NCBI GenBank assembly: GCA_003225175.1
Contig: QIBA01000071.1
Span: 17,909-81,908 of the forward strand
Direction of reading: 5' to 3'
Length of the DNA stretch: 64,000 nt
Source: Acidobacteriota bacterium
GTDB lineage: Bacteria > Acidobacteriota > Terriglobia > Terriglobales > Acidobacteriaceae
The translations under genes and the position numbers were made by a program. A model generated the notes under the pieces. The model was not told the DNA's origin. It did no database searches and saw only the letters and a list, made by a program, of their open reading frames with translations. This document shows positions 48,814 to 57,686 of this stretch, piece after piece. Numbering within the stretch: the stretch's first letter is position 1; every line of letters starts with the position of its first letter.

Positions 48814-50814
48814 ATGAATCGAAAACTTTGCTTCGTATCCATCCTTTTCTCGGTTCTTTCTTCGCTGTCGTTGGCTTCCGCACAAAGCGCACCGAGCGGT
48901 CCGCCTCCGGCGCCGCAGAATTTCCAGCCAAACTCGGCTTTGGTGGTTGAGGGCATTCCACCTGTGCCCATGTCAATTGCGCAGCAGGCCGACCGATACA
49001 CCCAGGTTCGCGGCGCTGCCTTTCTCGATTGGAATCCGACGAAGCGTGAAATGTTGATCAATACGCGGTTCGGCGATGTGCCGCAGCTGCATCGCGTGGC
49101 TGCTCCGGGAGGAGCGCGGACGCAGCTTACGTTCTTTCCTGATCGTGTAACTTCCGCGCGCTACGATCCGGTGGCGGGAAAGTTCTTCATCTTCTCTAAA
49201 GATATCGGCGGCGGCGAGTGGTTTCAGTACTACCGCTACGACGTGGATTCTGGAGACATCACGCTGCTGACCGATGGCAAGTCGCGCAATCTGGACGCAG
49301 TATTCGCCAATCACAGCACCAAATTTGTGTATACCTCAACCCGTCGTAACGGCCAGGACACGGATATTTGGCTCATGGACGCGGCTGATCAAAAAACCGA
49401 TCGCATGCTGCTGCAGCTTGAGGGTGGCGGATGGAACCCGACCGACTGGTCTCCCGATGACAAGCAGCTTCTGGTCATACAAGGGATCTCAGCCAACGAA
49501 ACCTACATTTGGCTGGTAGATGTCGCCTCAGGACAGAAGAAGCTGCTTACGCAAAAAGGATCGGAGCAGATTGCCTACGGCGATGCGAAGTTCAGCAAAG
49601 ACGGCAAGGGCTTTTATGCGACCAGCGATCGCGACTCAGAATTCCAGCGTCTGGCTTATTTTGATCACGCTTCGCTCCAGCCGAAGTATCTGACCAGCGA
49701 TATCAAGTGGGATGTAGACGATTTCGACATCAGCGAAGACGGACGCACGATTGCATTTATCACCAATGAAGACGGAGCGAGCGTGATTCGTCTGCTCGAT
49801 ACCGCTTCCGGACGGCAGAAGCCGGGACCGAAAATTCCGCTGGGCGTGGTTGGCCGGGTGAAGTGGCATAAGAACAATCGCGACGTTGCCTTCAGCCTCA
49901 GCTCCGCCAAGTCTCCACTCGATAGCTATTCTTTCGACGCGCAGACCGGCAAAGTCGATCGCTGGACCACAAGCGAAACCGGCGGACTGAATCCGGCGAC
50001 CTTTGTCGCGCCGGAGATGATCCACTGGAAGACCTTCGACGGGCGTACCATTTCGGGATACGTGTACAAACCGGATGCGACGAAGTTCACGGGAAAGCGG
50101 CCGGTGATTATCGATATCCACGGCGGTCCGGAAGGGCAGTCGCGTCCCGGATTTTTAGGCCGGAACAATTACTACCTGAACGAACTCGGCGTCGCCCTGA
50201 TCTTTCCCAACGTTCGCGGTTCAAGCGGCTACGGCAAAACCTTCCTCAAGCTCGACAATGGATTCCTGCGCGAGGGTTCGTACAAAGATATTGGCTCGCT
50301 GATGGATTGGGTCAAACAGAGTCCTGAGCTCGACAGCGGAAACATCATGGTCACCGGTGGAAGCTACGGCGGGCACATGACATGGGCGATCGCAACGCTC
50401 TACGAGAATGACCTCTGCTGCCAACTGCCCGTAGTAGGTCCGAGCAATCTGGTTACGCTGCTTGAGCACACGGAGCCTTATCGTCGCGACTTGCGGCGCG
50501 TGGAGTACGGCGACGAGCGCGATCCTAAGATGCGTGAGTTCATGGAACGCATTGCGCCGATGAACAACGCTGCGAAGATCACAAAGCCCACCTTCGTCGT
50601 TGCTGGAACCAACGATCCGCGAGTTCCGGTGAGTGAGTCGCGACAGATGGCGGATAAGCTGAAGGGCAACGGAGCTCCGCTATGGTATCTGGAAGCGAAA
50701 GACGAGGGCCACGGATTCTCGAAGAAGAAGAACCAGGATTTTCAGTTCTATTCCACAATCATCTTCGTGAAGACGTATCTGCTGAAGCAGCCGGTGGAGC
50801 AGGCGGAACGGTAG
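48814..50814 (+). CDS. secreted S9 family (prolyl oligopeptidase-like) peptidase
   Basis: A 666-residue serine peptidase with a signal peptide (about 1-24, ending LASAQS). A beta-propeller of PD40/WD40-like repeats (about 60-395; GWNPTDWSPDDKQLLVIQG, AKFSKDGKGFYATSDRDSE) gates the active site. The C-terminal alpha/beta hydrolase domain (about 410-660) holds Ser517 in VTGGSYGGHM, Asp601 in GTNDPRVPV and His633 in KDEGHGF. Such enzymes cut dipeptides or short peptides in the periplasm. The TAG stop is the first TAG of a dispersed palindrome. Confidence 0.93.
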   Translation: MNRKLCFVSILFSVLSSLSLASAQSAPSGPPPAPQNFQPNSALVVEGIPPVPMSIAQQADRYTQVRGAAFLDWNPTKREMLINTRFGDVPQLHRVAAPGGARTQLTFFPDRVTSARYDPVAGKFFIFSKDIGGGEWFQYYRYDVDSGDITLLTDGKSRNLDAVFANHSTKFVYTSTRRNGQDTDIWLMDAADQKTDRMLLQLEGGGWNPTDWSPDDKQLLVIQGISANETYIWLVDVASGQKKLLTQKGSEQIAYGDAKFSKDGKGFYATSDRDSEFQRLAYFDHASLQPKYLTSDIKWDVDDFDISEDGRTIAFITNEDGASVIRLLDTASGRQKPGPKIPLGVVGRVKWHKNNRDVAFSLSSAKSPLDSYSFDAQTGKVDRWTTSETGGLNPATFVAPEMIHWKTFDGRTISGYVYKPDATKFTGKRPVIIDIHGGPEGQSRPGFLGRNNYYLNELGVALIFPNVRGSSGYGKTFLKLDNGFLREGSYKDIGSLMDWVKQSPELDSGNIMVTGGSYGGHMTWAIATLYENDLCCQLPVVGPSNLVTLLEHTEPYRRDLRRVEYGDERDPKMREFMERIAPMNNAAKITKPTFVVAGTNDPRVPVSESRQMADKLKGNGAPLWYLEAKDEGHGFSKKKNQDFQFYSTIIFVKTYLLKQPVEQAER

Positions 50815-50838
50815 AGACGCAGCATGCTGCGTCTCTGC
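50811..50838. repeat. dispersed palindrome, copy 3, supplying a stop codon
   Basis: GTAGAGACGC and GCGTCTCTGC arms around AGCATGCT. The TAG at 50812-50814 is the stop of the S9 peptidase gene. Confidence 0.92.
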
Positions 50839-50859
50839 CACGGTGACGTAGAATAGGGC

Positions 50860-51924
50860 ATGCTCCTCTCCGGCATTTTTCCCGCACTTACCACGCCTTT
50901 CTATTCTGACGGCCGTCTCTACCTTAAGAAGCTCGAGCATAACGTCGATCGCTATTCGCGCACTCCCATTGCAGGCATGGCTATCCTTGGGTCCACCGGG
51001 GAAGTTGTAATGCTCTCCGAAGACGAGCAGCGCGAGGTGTTGCGCCTCGCAGTTGAAGTCGCTGCTGCGGAGAAGGTTCTGCTTGCGGGTGTGGGACACG
51101 AGTCCGCGATCAAGACCGTGGAAGCTGCGGAGTTTGCCGCGAAGCTGAACTATGATGTCGCGCTGGTGCGCACGCCGCACTACTACCGTCCGCAGATGAA
51201 GCCTGAGAATCTGCTGGCCTACTATCGTTTCGTTGGCGATCGTTCGCCTCTTCCGGTTTTGATGTACAGCGTGCCGCCGTTTACCGCGTACGATCTCCCG
51301 GCCGACGTGATTCAAGAATTGGCGGAGCATCCGAACATTATCGGCATCAAGGAATCCAGCGCAGTGATGGAGAAGATCGCCGACGTAGTTGCGCGAACTC
51401 GTCACATCAAGCGCAAAGCGAACGCAACCGAGGTCTTCAACGCGGTCACAGGACGCATGCTGCTGGGCGTGCTCAAGAATACGGAAGAGCTGGTGAGCGT
51501 GGCTGCGCTTGCCGGTTCGGGATCGCCGAGGGTTTCGTCGAGCGAGCCGCCGAAGCCGAGTGTGAAGGTCATGCGTCAAAAGGAAGTTGGCTTTCAGTTG
51601 CTCGCCGGATCGGCGCAGAAACTGTTGCCGTCGCTCGAAGCAGGAGCTGCGGGAGCTGTGCTCGCCTTCGGAGCCGCCGCCCCGACTGCATGTTTCGAGA
51701 TCTACACTGCATGGAAAGACGGCGACAAGGAATTGGCGAAGTTGAAGCAGCAGCGGGTCGTCGAACCCGCGACGCGGGTCGCAAGCCAGCTCGGCATTCC
51801 TGCGCTAAAGTACGCGCTGGATCTGAATGGCTATTATGGCGGACCTCCGCGTTTACCGCTGCTTCCGCTGACCGCGGATCAGCGTGCCGAGGTGGAGAAG
51901 TTCATGGCGGATGTGAGGAATTAG
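50860..51924 (+). CDS. dihydrodipicolinate synthase family protein
   Basis: A 354-residue class I aldolase of the DapA/N-acetylneuraminate lyase family. The N-terminus LLSGIFPALTTPFYSDGRL is typical. The Schiff-base Lys164 is in IGIKESS, Tyr136 in LMYSVPPF, and the GSTGE loop is near residue 45. A low-complexity insert (about 220-245; GSPRVSSSEPPKPSVKVMRQ) breaks the barrel after VSVAALAGS and makes it about 50 residues longer than DapA. True DapA or another 2-keto-acid aldolase cannot be told apart; the lysine-pathway neighbours are missing. Confidence 0.85.
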   Translation: MLLSGIFPALTTPFYSDGRLYLKKLEHNVDRYSRTPIAGMAILGSTGEVVMLSEDEQREVLRLAVEVAAAEKVLLAGVGHESAIKTVEAAEFAAKLNYDVALVRTPHYYRPQMKPENLLAYYRFVGDRSPLPVLMYSVPPFTAYDLPADVIQELAEHPNIIGIKESSAVMEKIADVVARTRHIKRKANATEVFNAVTGRMLLGVLKNTEELVSVAALAGSGSPRVSSSEPPKPSVKVMRQKEVGFQLLAGSAQKLLPSLEAGAAGAVLAFGAAAPTACFEIYTAWKDGDKELAKLKQQRVVEPATRVASQLGIPALKYALDLNGYYGGPPRLPLLPLTADQRAEVEKFMADVRN

Positions 51925-51951
51925 TAGAGACGCAGCGTGCTGCGTCTCTAC
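51924..51951. repeat. dispersed palindrome, copy 4, abutting a stop codon
   Basis: GTAGAGACGC and GCGTCTCTAC arms around AGCGTGCT. It begins at the last base of the DapA-family TAG stop, so two TAG codons follow each other. Confidence 0.92.
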
Positions 51952-52061
51952 GGTTCTTCCATTAGACGAAAGTTGCTGCTCCATCCGGGGCCCGGCGTCT
52001 TATAATTTTAGGTTCGACTGCACAGCAGGGACGCAGCAGGAATCACACTCAAGGACTATCG

Positions 52062-53900
52062 ATGGCATCAGGGGACTTAGCCGTTCAGGACGTTGCACAG
52101 CGTTCTGAGCGTGATCGAATCATCAATGACTTCAGCATTCAGGTAGCCACCGTCAACGGGTCTGGTTCGCAATCGGCGAACACCGTTCTTCTTCGCAGCT
52201 TGTTTCGCATGGGAGTTCCCGTTTCCGGAAAGAACCTTTTTCCGTCGAATATCGCGGGGCTCCCAACCTGGTACACCATCCGTTGCAGCAAGCATGGCTA
52301 CGTCGCCCGCAAAAAAGAGATTGACATGCTGGTGGCGATGAATCCGGAGACGGCGAAGGAAGACGTGATGTCTCTGGCGTCGGGGGCTTCTGTCATTTAC
52401 GACGAGCCGCTGAAGCTCGATACGCTGCGCTCTGACCTGATCTTCTACTCCGTTCCTTACGACAAGATCGTTGCTGCCGTGTGTCCCGAGGCCAAGCTGC
52501 GCAAGCTGGTCAAGAACATGATTTATGTCGGCGTGGTCGCGCAGATTCTCGGCATCGAGATGAAGCAGGTGGAAGCGGCGCTGCGCAAGCAGTTTGCCAG
52601 GAAAGTAAAAGCCGCCGACTTGAATATGACCGCCGCGAAGGCAGGTTTTGATTACGCCGCCGCATCGCTCACGAAGAAGGATCCGCTCTTCGTTGAGGCG
52701 ATGAATGAAAATCAAGGCAAGATCATCATCGACGGCAATGCCGCCGCAGCGCTTGGCGCGATGTTTGCCGGAGTCACAGTTGTCACGTGGTATCCGATTA
52801 CGCCTTCTTCTTCGGTTTGCGAGCAGTTGATCGACTACATGAAGAAGTACCGAATTGGTCCGGACGGTGAAGCTACGTTCGCGATTGTGCAGGCTGAGGA
52901 TGAACTGGCTGCGATCGGCATGGTACTCGGCGCGAGCTGGGCTGGAGCGCGGGCGATGACTTCGACTTCCGGTCCGGGAATTTCGCTGATGACCGAGTTC
53001 ACCGGCATGGGCTACTACGCCGAGATTCCGGCGGTGATCTTTGATATTCAGCGGGTCGGTCCATCGACCGGGCTTCCTACGCGAACATCACAAGGTGACG
53101 TGCTTTCGATTGCGTTTCTCGGCCACGGCGACACCAAGAACGTAATGTTGTTTCCCGGAAGCGTGACCGAGTGCTTCTCCATGGCGGTTGAAGCATTCGA
53201 TCTTGCCGAGCAGTTGCAGACCCCTATCTTCGTGCTGTCGGATCTCGATTTAGGAATGAACAACTGGATGTCTGAACCCTTCCCGTATCCGGAAAAGCCG
53301 TTCAGCCGTGGAAAGGTGTTGGGCGCCGAGGACTTGAATCGCCTGGGCGGATTCGCGCGCTACAAGGACATTGATAAAGACGGAATCCCATACCGTACGT
53401 TGCCCGGCACCGATCATCCGGCGGCGGCGTACTTCACGCGCGGCTCAGGACATAACGAGAAGGCGCAATACAGCGAGCGTCCGGACGACTATCAGAACAA
53501 CATGGAGCGCCTGAACCGCAAGTTCGAGACGGCGCGCTCCTATGTGCCGCGGCCGGAAGTCGTCGCCGATCGTGGAGAGAAGATCGGGATTATTGCCTAT
53601 GGCAGCAGTGATTTCGCGGTTCGCGAAAGCCGCGACCAGCTGAGGCAGGAGTACCAGGTTGGCACCGATTATCTGCGGATAAGGGCATTCCCGTTCAGTC
53701 GCGAGCTGCATGACTTCGTGGCGAAGCACGAACGGGTGTACGTCGTAGAGCAGAATCGCGATGCGCAAATGCTGAGCTTGCTGAAGCTCGACCTGAATCC
53801 AACACAGACTTCGAAGCTGCGCAGCGTGCGTCACTTCAATGGATTACCCATCGACGCGCGGTCGGTTACCGACGAAATCATCTCCCAGGAAGGGAAGTAG
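52062..53900 (+). CDS. korA: 2-oxoacid:ferredoxin oxidoreductase, fused gamma-alpha subunit
   Basis: A 612-residue subunit of the CoA-dependent 2-oxoglutarate/2-oxoacid:ferredoxin oxidoreductase. The gamma-type domain comes first (about 20-195; TVNGSGSQSANTVLLRSLFR, GLPTWYTIRCSKHGY) and the alpha/pyrimidine-binding domain follows (about 222-600; VVTWYPITPSSSVCEQLIDY, TSTSGPGISLMTEFTGMGYY, DVLSIAFLGHGDTKN). It works with KorB in the cytosol to make succinyl-CoA (or the reverse) using ferredoxin instead of NAD. KorB follows after 3 bp. The exact keto-acid is not determined by sequence. Confidence 0.94.
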   Translation: MASGDLAVQDVAQRSERDRIINDFSIQVATVNGSGSQSANTVLLRSLFRMGVPVSGKNLFPSNIAGLPTWYTIRCSKHGYVARKKEIDMLVAMNPETAKEDVMSLASGASVIYDEPLKLDTLRSDLIFYSVPYDKIVAAVCPEAKLRKLVKNMIYVGVVAQILGIEMKQVEAALRKQFARKVKAADLNMTAAKAGFDYAAASLTKKDPLFVEAMNENQGKIIIDGNAAAALGAMFAGVTVVTWYPITPSSSVCEQLIDYMKKYRIGPDGEATFAIVQAEDELAAIGMVLGASWAGARAMTSTSGPGISLMTEFTGMGYYAEIPAVIFDIQRVGPSTGLPTRTSQGDVLSIAFLGHGDTKNVMLFPGSVTECFSMAVEAFDLAEQLQTPIFVLSDLDLGMNNWMSEPFPYPEKPFSRGKVLGAEDLNRLGGFARYKDIDKDGIPYRTLPGTDHPAAAYFTRGSGHNEKAQYSERPDDYQNNMERLNRKFETARSYVPRPEVVADRGEKIGIIAYGSSDFAVRESRDQLRQEYQVGTDYLRIRAFPFSRELHDFVAKHERVYVVEQNRDAQMLSLLKLDLNPTQTSKLRSVRHFNGLPIDARSVTDEIISQEGK

Positions 53901-53903
53901 TTC

Positions 53904-54950
53904 ATGGCGATCACCCCAACATCCACTCCGGCCCCGAAGACGAACCGGCTCGGGCTACAGGTTATCGAGTACCGCGGCGGCAAGACTACGCTTTGTGCCG
54001 GCTGCGGACACAACGCGATCTCCGAGCGCGTGATCGACGCTATGTATGAGATGGGCGTGCAGCCGGAGCGCGTGCTCAAACTCTCGGGCATCGGCTGCTC
54101 GTCCAAGACCCCAGCGTACTTCATCGGCCGCGCGCACAGCTTTAACTCGCTGCATGGCCGCATGCCTTCGGTTGCCACCGGCGCCGTGCTCGCCAATCGC
54201 GGCATGCTGTCAATCGGGGTGAGTGGCGACGGCGATACTGCCTCGATCGGCATGGGACAGTTCATTCATCTGATGCGGCGCAATCTGCCCATCATTTACA
54301 TCATCGAAGACAACGGCGTGTATGGATTGACCAAGGGCCAATTCTCCGCGACTGCCGACCTCGGGTCGAAGCAGAAGTCGGGAGTGATTAACGATCTGCC
54401 GGCGATTGATACCTGCACGCTGGCAATCCAAATGGGCGCGACATTTGTGGCGCGTTCATTCTCCGGAGACAAGAAGCAGTTGCTCACGATGCTGAAGGCT
54501 GCCATCGCGCATCGGGGCACAGCGATGCTCGACGTGATCTCCCCCTGCGTCACGTTCAATGACCATGAGGGATCGACGAAGTCTTACAAGTACGTGCAAG
54601 AGCATGAGGAGGCGATCGCCGAGGCTGGATTCGTGCCGCACTTCGAGAACATCTCCGTCGATTACGATCCGGGTTCTACGTTTGACGTGAGAATGCACGA
54701 CGGTTCCCATTTGCGTTTGCGCAAGTTGCATGAAGATTACGATCCTACGAACAAGACAAACGCGGTGAAGAACCTGATGGAGTCGCACGAGAAAGGCGAA
54801 GTCCTCACCGGCATCTTCTACATTGACACGCAGAAGCCAAACTTCGTGGATCTGCTGCACGTGACAGAGACGCCGCTGGCGCATCTGCCGCAGGAGGCGG
54901 TGCGTCCGCCTAAGCGCGTGCTGGATGAAGTGATGGAGTCTCTGAGATAA
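53904..54950 (+). CDS. korB: 2-oxoacid:ferredoxin oxidoreductase, beta subunit
   Basis: A 348-residue TPP-binding subunit. The cluster-binding cysteines are in TLCAGCGHNAIS and LSGIGCSSKTPAYF, with the third in VISPCVTFNDH. The TPP-Mg motif is GDGDTASIGMGQ with EDNGVYGLTKGQFSATAD completing it. The C-terminal extension (about 250-348; VDYDPGSTFDVRMHDGSHLR) is typical of KorB. It is cotranscribed with korA. Confidence 0.95.
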   Translation: MAITPTSTPAPKTNRLGLQVIEYRGGKTTLCAGCGHNAISERVIDAMYEMGVQPERVLKLSGIGCSSKTPAYFIGRAHSFNSLHGRMPSVATGAVLANRGMLSIGVSGDGDTASIGMGQFIHLMRRNLPIIYIIEDNGVYGLTKGQFSATADLGSKQKSGVINDLPAIDTCTLAIQMGATFVARSFSGDKKQLLTMLKAAIAHRGTAMLDVISPCVTFNDHEGSTKSYKYVQEHEEAIAEAGFVPHFENISVDYDPGSTFDVRMHDGSHLRLRKLHEDYDPTNKTNAVKNLMESHEKGEVLTGIFYIDTQKPNFVDLLHVTETPLAHLPQEAVRPPKRVLDEVMESLR

Positions 54951-54952
54951 AA

Positions 54953-55101
54953 CAGGCACTCCGCATTCGGCACTCGGCATTCAGCCAGTACACTTGATGG
55001 ATTCCCGGCCAGCTCGCGTTCGATCCTGCAAAACCCGAGATAATGTCAGTATTCTCGAAGTCGGTGGTCGGCTAAATGCTGAGTGCTGACGGCTGAGTGC
55101 T
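54953..55101. repeat. two GCTGAATGCTGAGTG-family repeats before hpnA
   Basis: One unit at 54953-54985 (CACTCCGCATTCGGCACTCG, then GCATTCAGC) and an opposite one at 55073-55101 (AATGCTGAGTGCTGACGGCT, then GAGTGC). The hpnA ATG follows the second unit by 5 bases, so the repeat occupies its ribosome-binding region. Confidence 0.8.
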
Positions 55102-55106
55102 CTCAC

Positions 55107-56129
55107 ATGAAAGCATTCGTTACAGGAGCAACAGGATTCGTCGGCAGCCACGTTGCCGAGCTGCTTCAACAGCAGGGCGCGGAGCTGCGTCTGCTGGTGC
55201 GACCCGGAACTCGCACGGACAATATCGATCTTCTTCGCGCCGACCGCGTGGCAGGCCAGCTTGGGGATTTCACCTCGTTGGTCCGGGGCATGGCGGGATG
55301 CGACGTGGTCTTTCATGTCGCGGCCGACTATCGGCTGTGGGTGCGCAATCCTGACGAGATGTATCGCGTAAATGTCGACGGCACACTCGCAGTGATGGAT
55401 GCAGCTCGGCAAGCCGGCGTGAAGCGCATTGTGTATACCAGTTCCGTGGCGACGATGGGATTCCTCTCCGACGGCACGATAGTTGATGAGAACACGACGG
55501 TGGATCTGTCTGACATGATCGGTCATTACAAGCGCTCGAAGTTTATGGCCGAACAGGCGGCGCTTAGTGCTGGTCGGGCGGGAGCGCCGGTGATCATCGT
55601 GAATCCGACGACTCCGATCGGCGAGCGGGACATCAAGCCCACCCCTACTGGGCGGATCATTGTGGACTTCCTTAATCGCAACTTTCCCGCTTATGTGGAT
55701 ACCGGACTCAATCTCGCGGACGTGAAAGAAGTCGCGCGCGGACATCTATTGGCGATGGAAAAGGCGAAGCCGGGCGAGCGATATATTCTTGGTGGAGAGA
55801 ACCTCACGTTGAAGCAGATCCTCGATATGCTGGCGGAGATCACCGGCCTTGCGTCGCCCAGCACCAGGGTTCCACATGGACTGGCGTTGGGATTTGCTGC
55901 ATTCGACCAATTCTTTACGGGCGTGCTGCGCCGCAAGGAACCACGAGCAACGCTTGAAGCCGTGCGCATGGGACGCAAAAAAATGTTCGCTTCATCGGCC
56001 AAAGCAGAACGTGAGCTTGGATATCGCGCGTTGCCTGTGCAGGATGCTCTTCGCCGCGCGGCGGCATGGTTTGTGCAGCATGGATATGTGCGGCAGCCTT
56101 TACCCGCAGCGATGGGAGTCGCAGGCTAA
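55107..56129 (+). CDS. hpnA: hopanoid-associated sugar epimerase HpnA
   Basis: A 340-residue extended SDR. The start at 55107 (MKAFVTGATGFVGSHVAELL) gives the canonical N-terminus with GATGFVG. HVAADYRLWVRNPDEMYRVN and RIVYTSSVATMGF are HpnA-like, and the Tyr-x3-Lys pair is in IGHYKRSKFMAEQ. TPIGERDIKPTPTGRIIVDF is typical of the family. In hopanoid clusters HpnA is a nucleotide-sugar or side-chain-modifying epimerase/reductase; its exact step is unsettled. It overlaps hpnG by a single base (TAATG). Confidence 0.92.
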   Translation: MKAFVTGATGFVGSHVAELLQQQGAELRLLVRPGTRTDNIDLLRADRVAGQLGDFTSLVRGMAGCDVVFHVAADYRLWVRNPDEMYRVNVDGTLAVMDAARQAGVKRIVYTSSVATMGFLSDGTIVDENTTVDLSDMIGHYKRSKFMAEQAALSAGRAGAPVIIVNPTTPIGERDIKPTPTGRIIVDFLNRNFPAYVDTGLNLADVKEVARGHLLAMEKAKPGERYILGGENLTLKQILDMLAEITGLASPSTRVPHGLALGFAAFDQFFTGVLRRKEPRATLEAVRMGRKKMFASSAKAERELGYRALPVQDALRRAAAWFVQHGYVRQPLPAAMGVAG

Positions 56130-56848
56130 TGGCCCGCGTTGGAATTATTGCCGCCATCTTTCGCGAGGTGCACCCGCTTGTCCGCGGCATGGAGCCCCTC
56201 AAGTATCTGCCGGATCGGCGCGTGCAGATGTATCAGAACAGGAATGCTGTCATCGCCTATGCCGGGATGGGACACGAACCCGCCTTCGCCGCAGCACGCG
56301 CAGTGTTGTCCGTAGATGAGATCAGCTCGCTGTTGTCGGTTGGATGGGCGGGAGGATTGAATTCGAGCGCGGTTGCAGGCAAGGTCGTGCGTCCTGTGAC
56401 GGTGGTCGACTCCGTTTCGGGAAAGCATTATTCAGCCGGCGGCAACGATGGTACGTTGGTGACAGTTGAACGAGTCGCCGGGGTCGAAGAAAAGCGGCGG
56501 TTGGGCGAGCAATACCAAGGCGACTACGTCGACATGGAGGCGTCTGCGGTCGCCGAATGCGCGCATCAGGCCGGTCTGCCCTTCCACTGCTTCAAAGCCA
56601 TCTCAGACGCTCATGACGCGCGTCTCCCGGATATGAATCAGTTCAACCGCAACGGCCAATTCAGCGCCTGGCGATTCATCGCTTACATTGCGATTCGCCC
56701 GGGACTCTGGCGCGCGGTCTCTGATATGAGCAAAACATCGCTCGATTCTCGCGATGCGCTGTGCAGGCGGTTAGAGCAGTGGATCGCCGAGAGCGTTCAG
56801 GCGTCAGCATCCAGCATTCAGCCGGCTGCGAGGAAGACGGCGACTTAA
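56129..56848 (+). CDS. hpnG: hopanoid-associated nucleosidase/phosphorylase HpnG
   Basis: A 239-residue purine-nucleoside-phosphorylase fold protein from the ATG at 56129 (MARVGIIAAIFREVHPLVRG), overlapping the hpnA stop. AYAGMGHEPAFAAARAVLSV, VGWAGGLNSSAVAGKVV and YVDMEASAVAECAHQAGLPF carry the family nucleoside-binding Met-Glu. KAISDAHDARLPDM contains the catalytic aspartate. HpnG removes adenine from adenosylhopane after HpnH. The last 12 or so residues (QASASSIQPAARKTAT) are read from a dispersed repeat and are probably not part of the fold. Confidence 0.9.
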   Translation: MARVGIIAAIFREVHPLVRGMEPLKYLPDRRVQMYQNRNAVIAYAGMGHEPAFAAARAVLSVDEISSLLSVGWAGGLNSSAVAGKVVRPVTVVDSVSGKHYSAGGNDGTLVTVERVAGVEEKRRLGEQYQGDYVDMEASAVAECAHQAGLPFHCFKAISDAHDARLPDMNQFNRNGQFSAWRFIAYIAIRPGLWRAVSDMSKTSLDSRDALCRRLEQWIAESVQASASSIQPAARKTAT

Positions 56849-56869
56849 CGTCAGCTAAAATGGAGTTAC

Positions 56870-56947
56870 GCGCCCGTAGCTCAGTTGGACTAGAGCATTT
56901 GCCTTCTAAGCAAAGGGTCGCAGGTTCGAATCCTGCCGGGCGCGCCA
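56870..56947 (+). tRNA. tRNA-Arg (anticodon TCT)
   Basis: A 78-nt cloverleaf with the 7-bp acceptor stem GCGCCCG/CGGGCGC, discriminator G and encoded CCA. The D-arm is TAGCTCAGTTGGACTAGAGC. The anticodon stem is TTTGC/GCAAA around CTTCTAA, giving anticodon TCT. The T-arm has GGTTCGAATCC. It decodes AGA/AGG. It lies 21 bp after hpnG. Confidence 0.96.
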
Positions 56948-57013
56948 TGATGTAACCGTCTCCCTTCAAAATCAGCCGAAGCAAGATGCGGTTCATCCAA
57001 CTTGGGCAGCCCT

Positions 57014-57033
57014 GCAGCATGCTGCTTCTCTAC
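57014..57033. repeat. dispersed palindrome, copy 5 (decayed)
   Basis: GCAGCATGCTGCTTCTCTAC, a damaged copy whose outer GTAGAG arm (minus strand) contains the TAG stop of the next gene. Confidence 0.8.
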
Positions 57034-57611
57034 CGAATTGGTCCTGATTTTCCGTGGCATTGCTGCATGATTGCGTGTTGAACCATTTTCATCGCAATAG
57101 CCCAGCGTTTCCGCGCCTGAGGTTCATCTTCACCATATCCATTTAGGTAAAACGTGATATAGAAGCACGCTTGCCTTTCGGCGCGATGATCGAGGCAGCG
57201 GCGAACTGTGCACTCGACGGCGCTGGCCAGTTCGGGAGCGTGTCGCAATAGCTTTGCCAGGGATCGCACGAAGCCCTCGTTTTCCGCGAACTGGGTCCTC
57301 CGGTCTTTGTCCACGAAGAGCAGATCCACGTACGATCCGAATTTGCATGGCTCGCCGAAGACCTCATCTTCTGTATTGATTTCGCGGCTTGTCCATGCAT
57401 CGCATTTAGCAGTCTCAAATGGGGAGTCCGGCGAATTGGCCCAATTCAGGAATTCGGCCAGCTCGGAATAAGCGCAGGCTTCGGGAATCTCCAACAGGAG
57501 TTCGGGCTGCCGCTTTAGATCCAGGAAGCGCGACGAGCCGTCTTCGAGCGTCCACGGGATCTCGAGTTGAGGATCGTCGGCGCCGAGTTCGACCGTCCAT
57601 TCCGCGAGCAT
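57030..57611 (-). CDS. hypothetical protein
   Basis: A 193-residue soluble protein (MLAEWTVELGADDPQLEIPW). Visible pieces are a beta-rich N-terminus with FLDLKRQPELLLEIPEACAY, a middle FGSYVDLLFVDKDRRTQFAE and a C-terminal helix with ARKRWAIAMKMVQHAIMQQ. The CTVRRCLDHRAERQACFYIT stretch is rich in Cys and His but gives no clear metal motif. I do not recognise a family. Its TAG stop lies within the decayed palindrome, so its natural C-terminus may have been altered. Confidence 0.65.
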   Translation of the reverse strand: MLAEWTVELGADDPQLEIPWTLEDGSSRFLDLKRQPELLLEIPEACAYSELAEFLNWANSPDSPFETAKCDAWTSREINTEDEVFGEPCKFGSYVDLLFVDKDRRTQFAENEGFVRSLAKLLRHAPELASAVECTVRRCLDHRAERQACFYITFYLNGYGEDEPQARKRWAIAMKMVQHAIMQQCHGKSGPIR

Positions 57612-57686
57612 GGGTTTTGATTATGACTAACAGCAACTCAAAACCAAAACATGACACGAATCACACGGAACCGTGTAGGTTGATTT

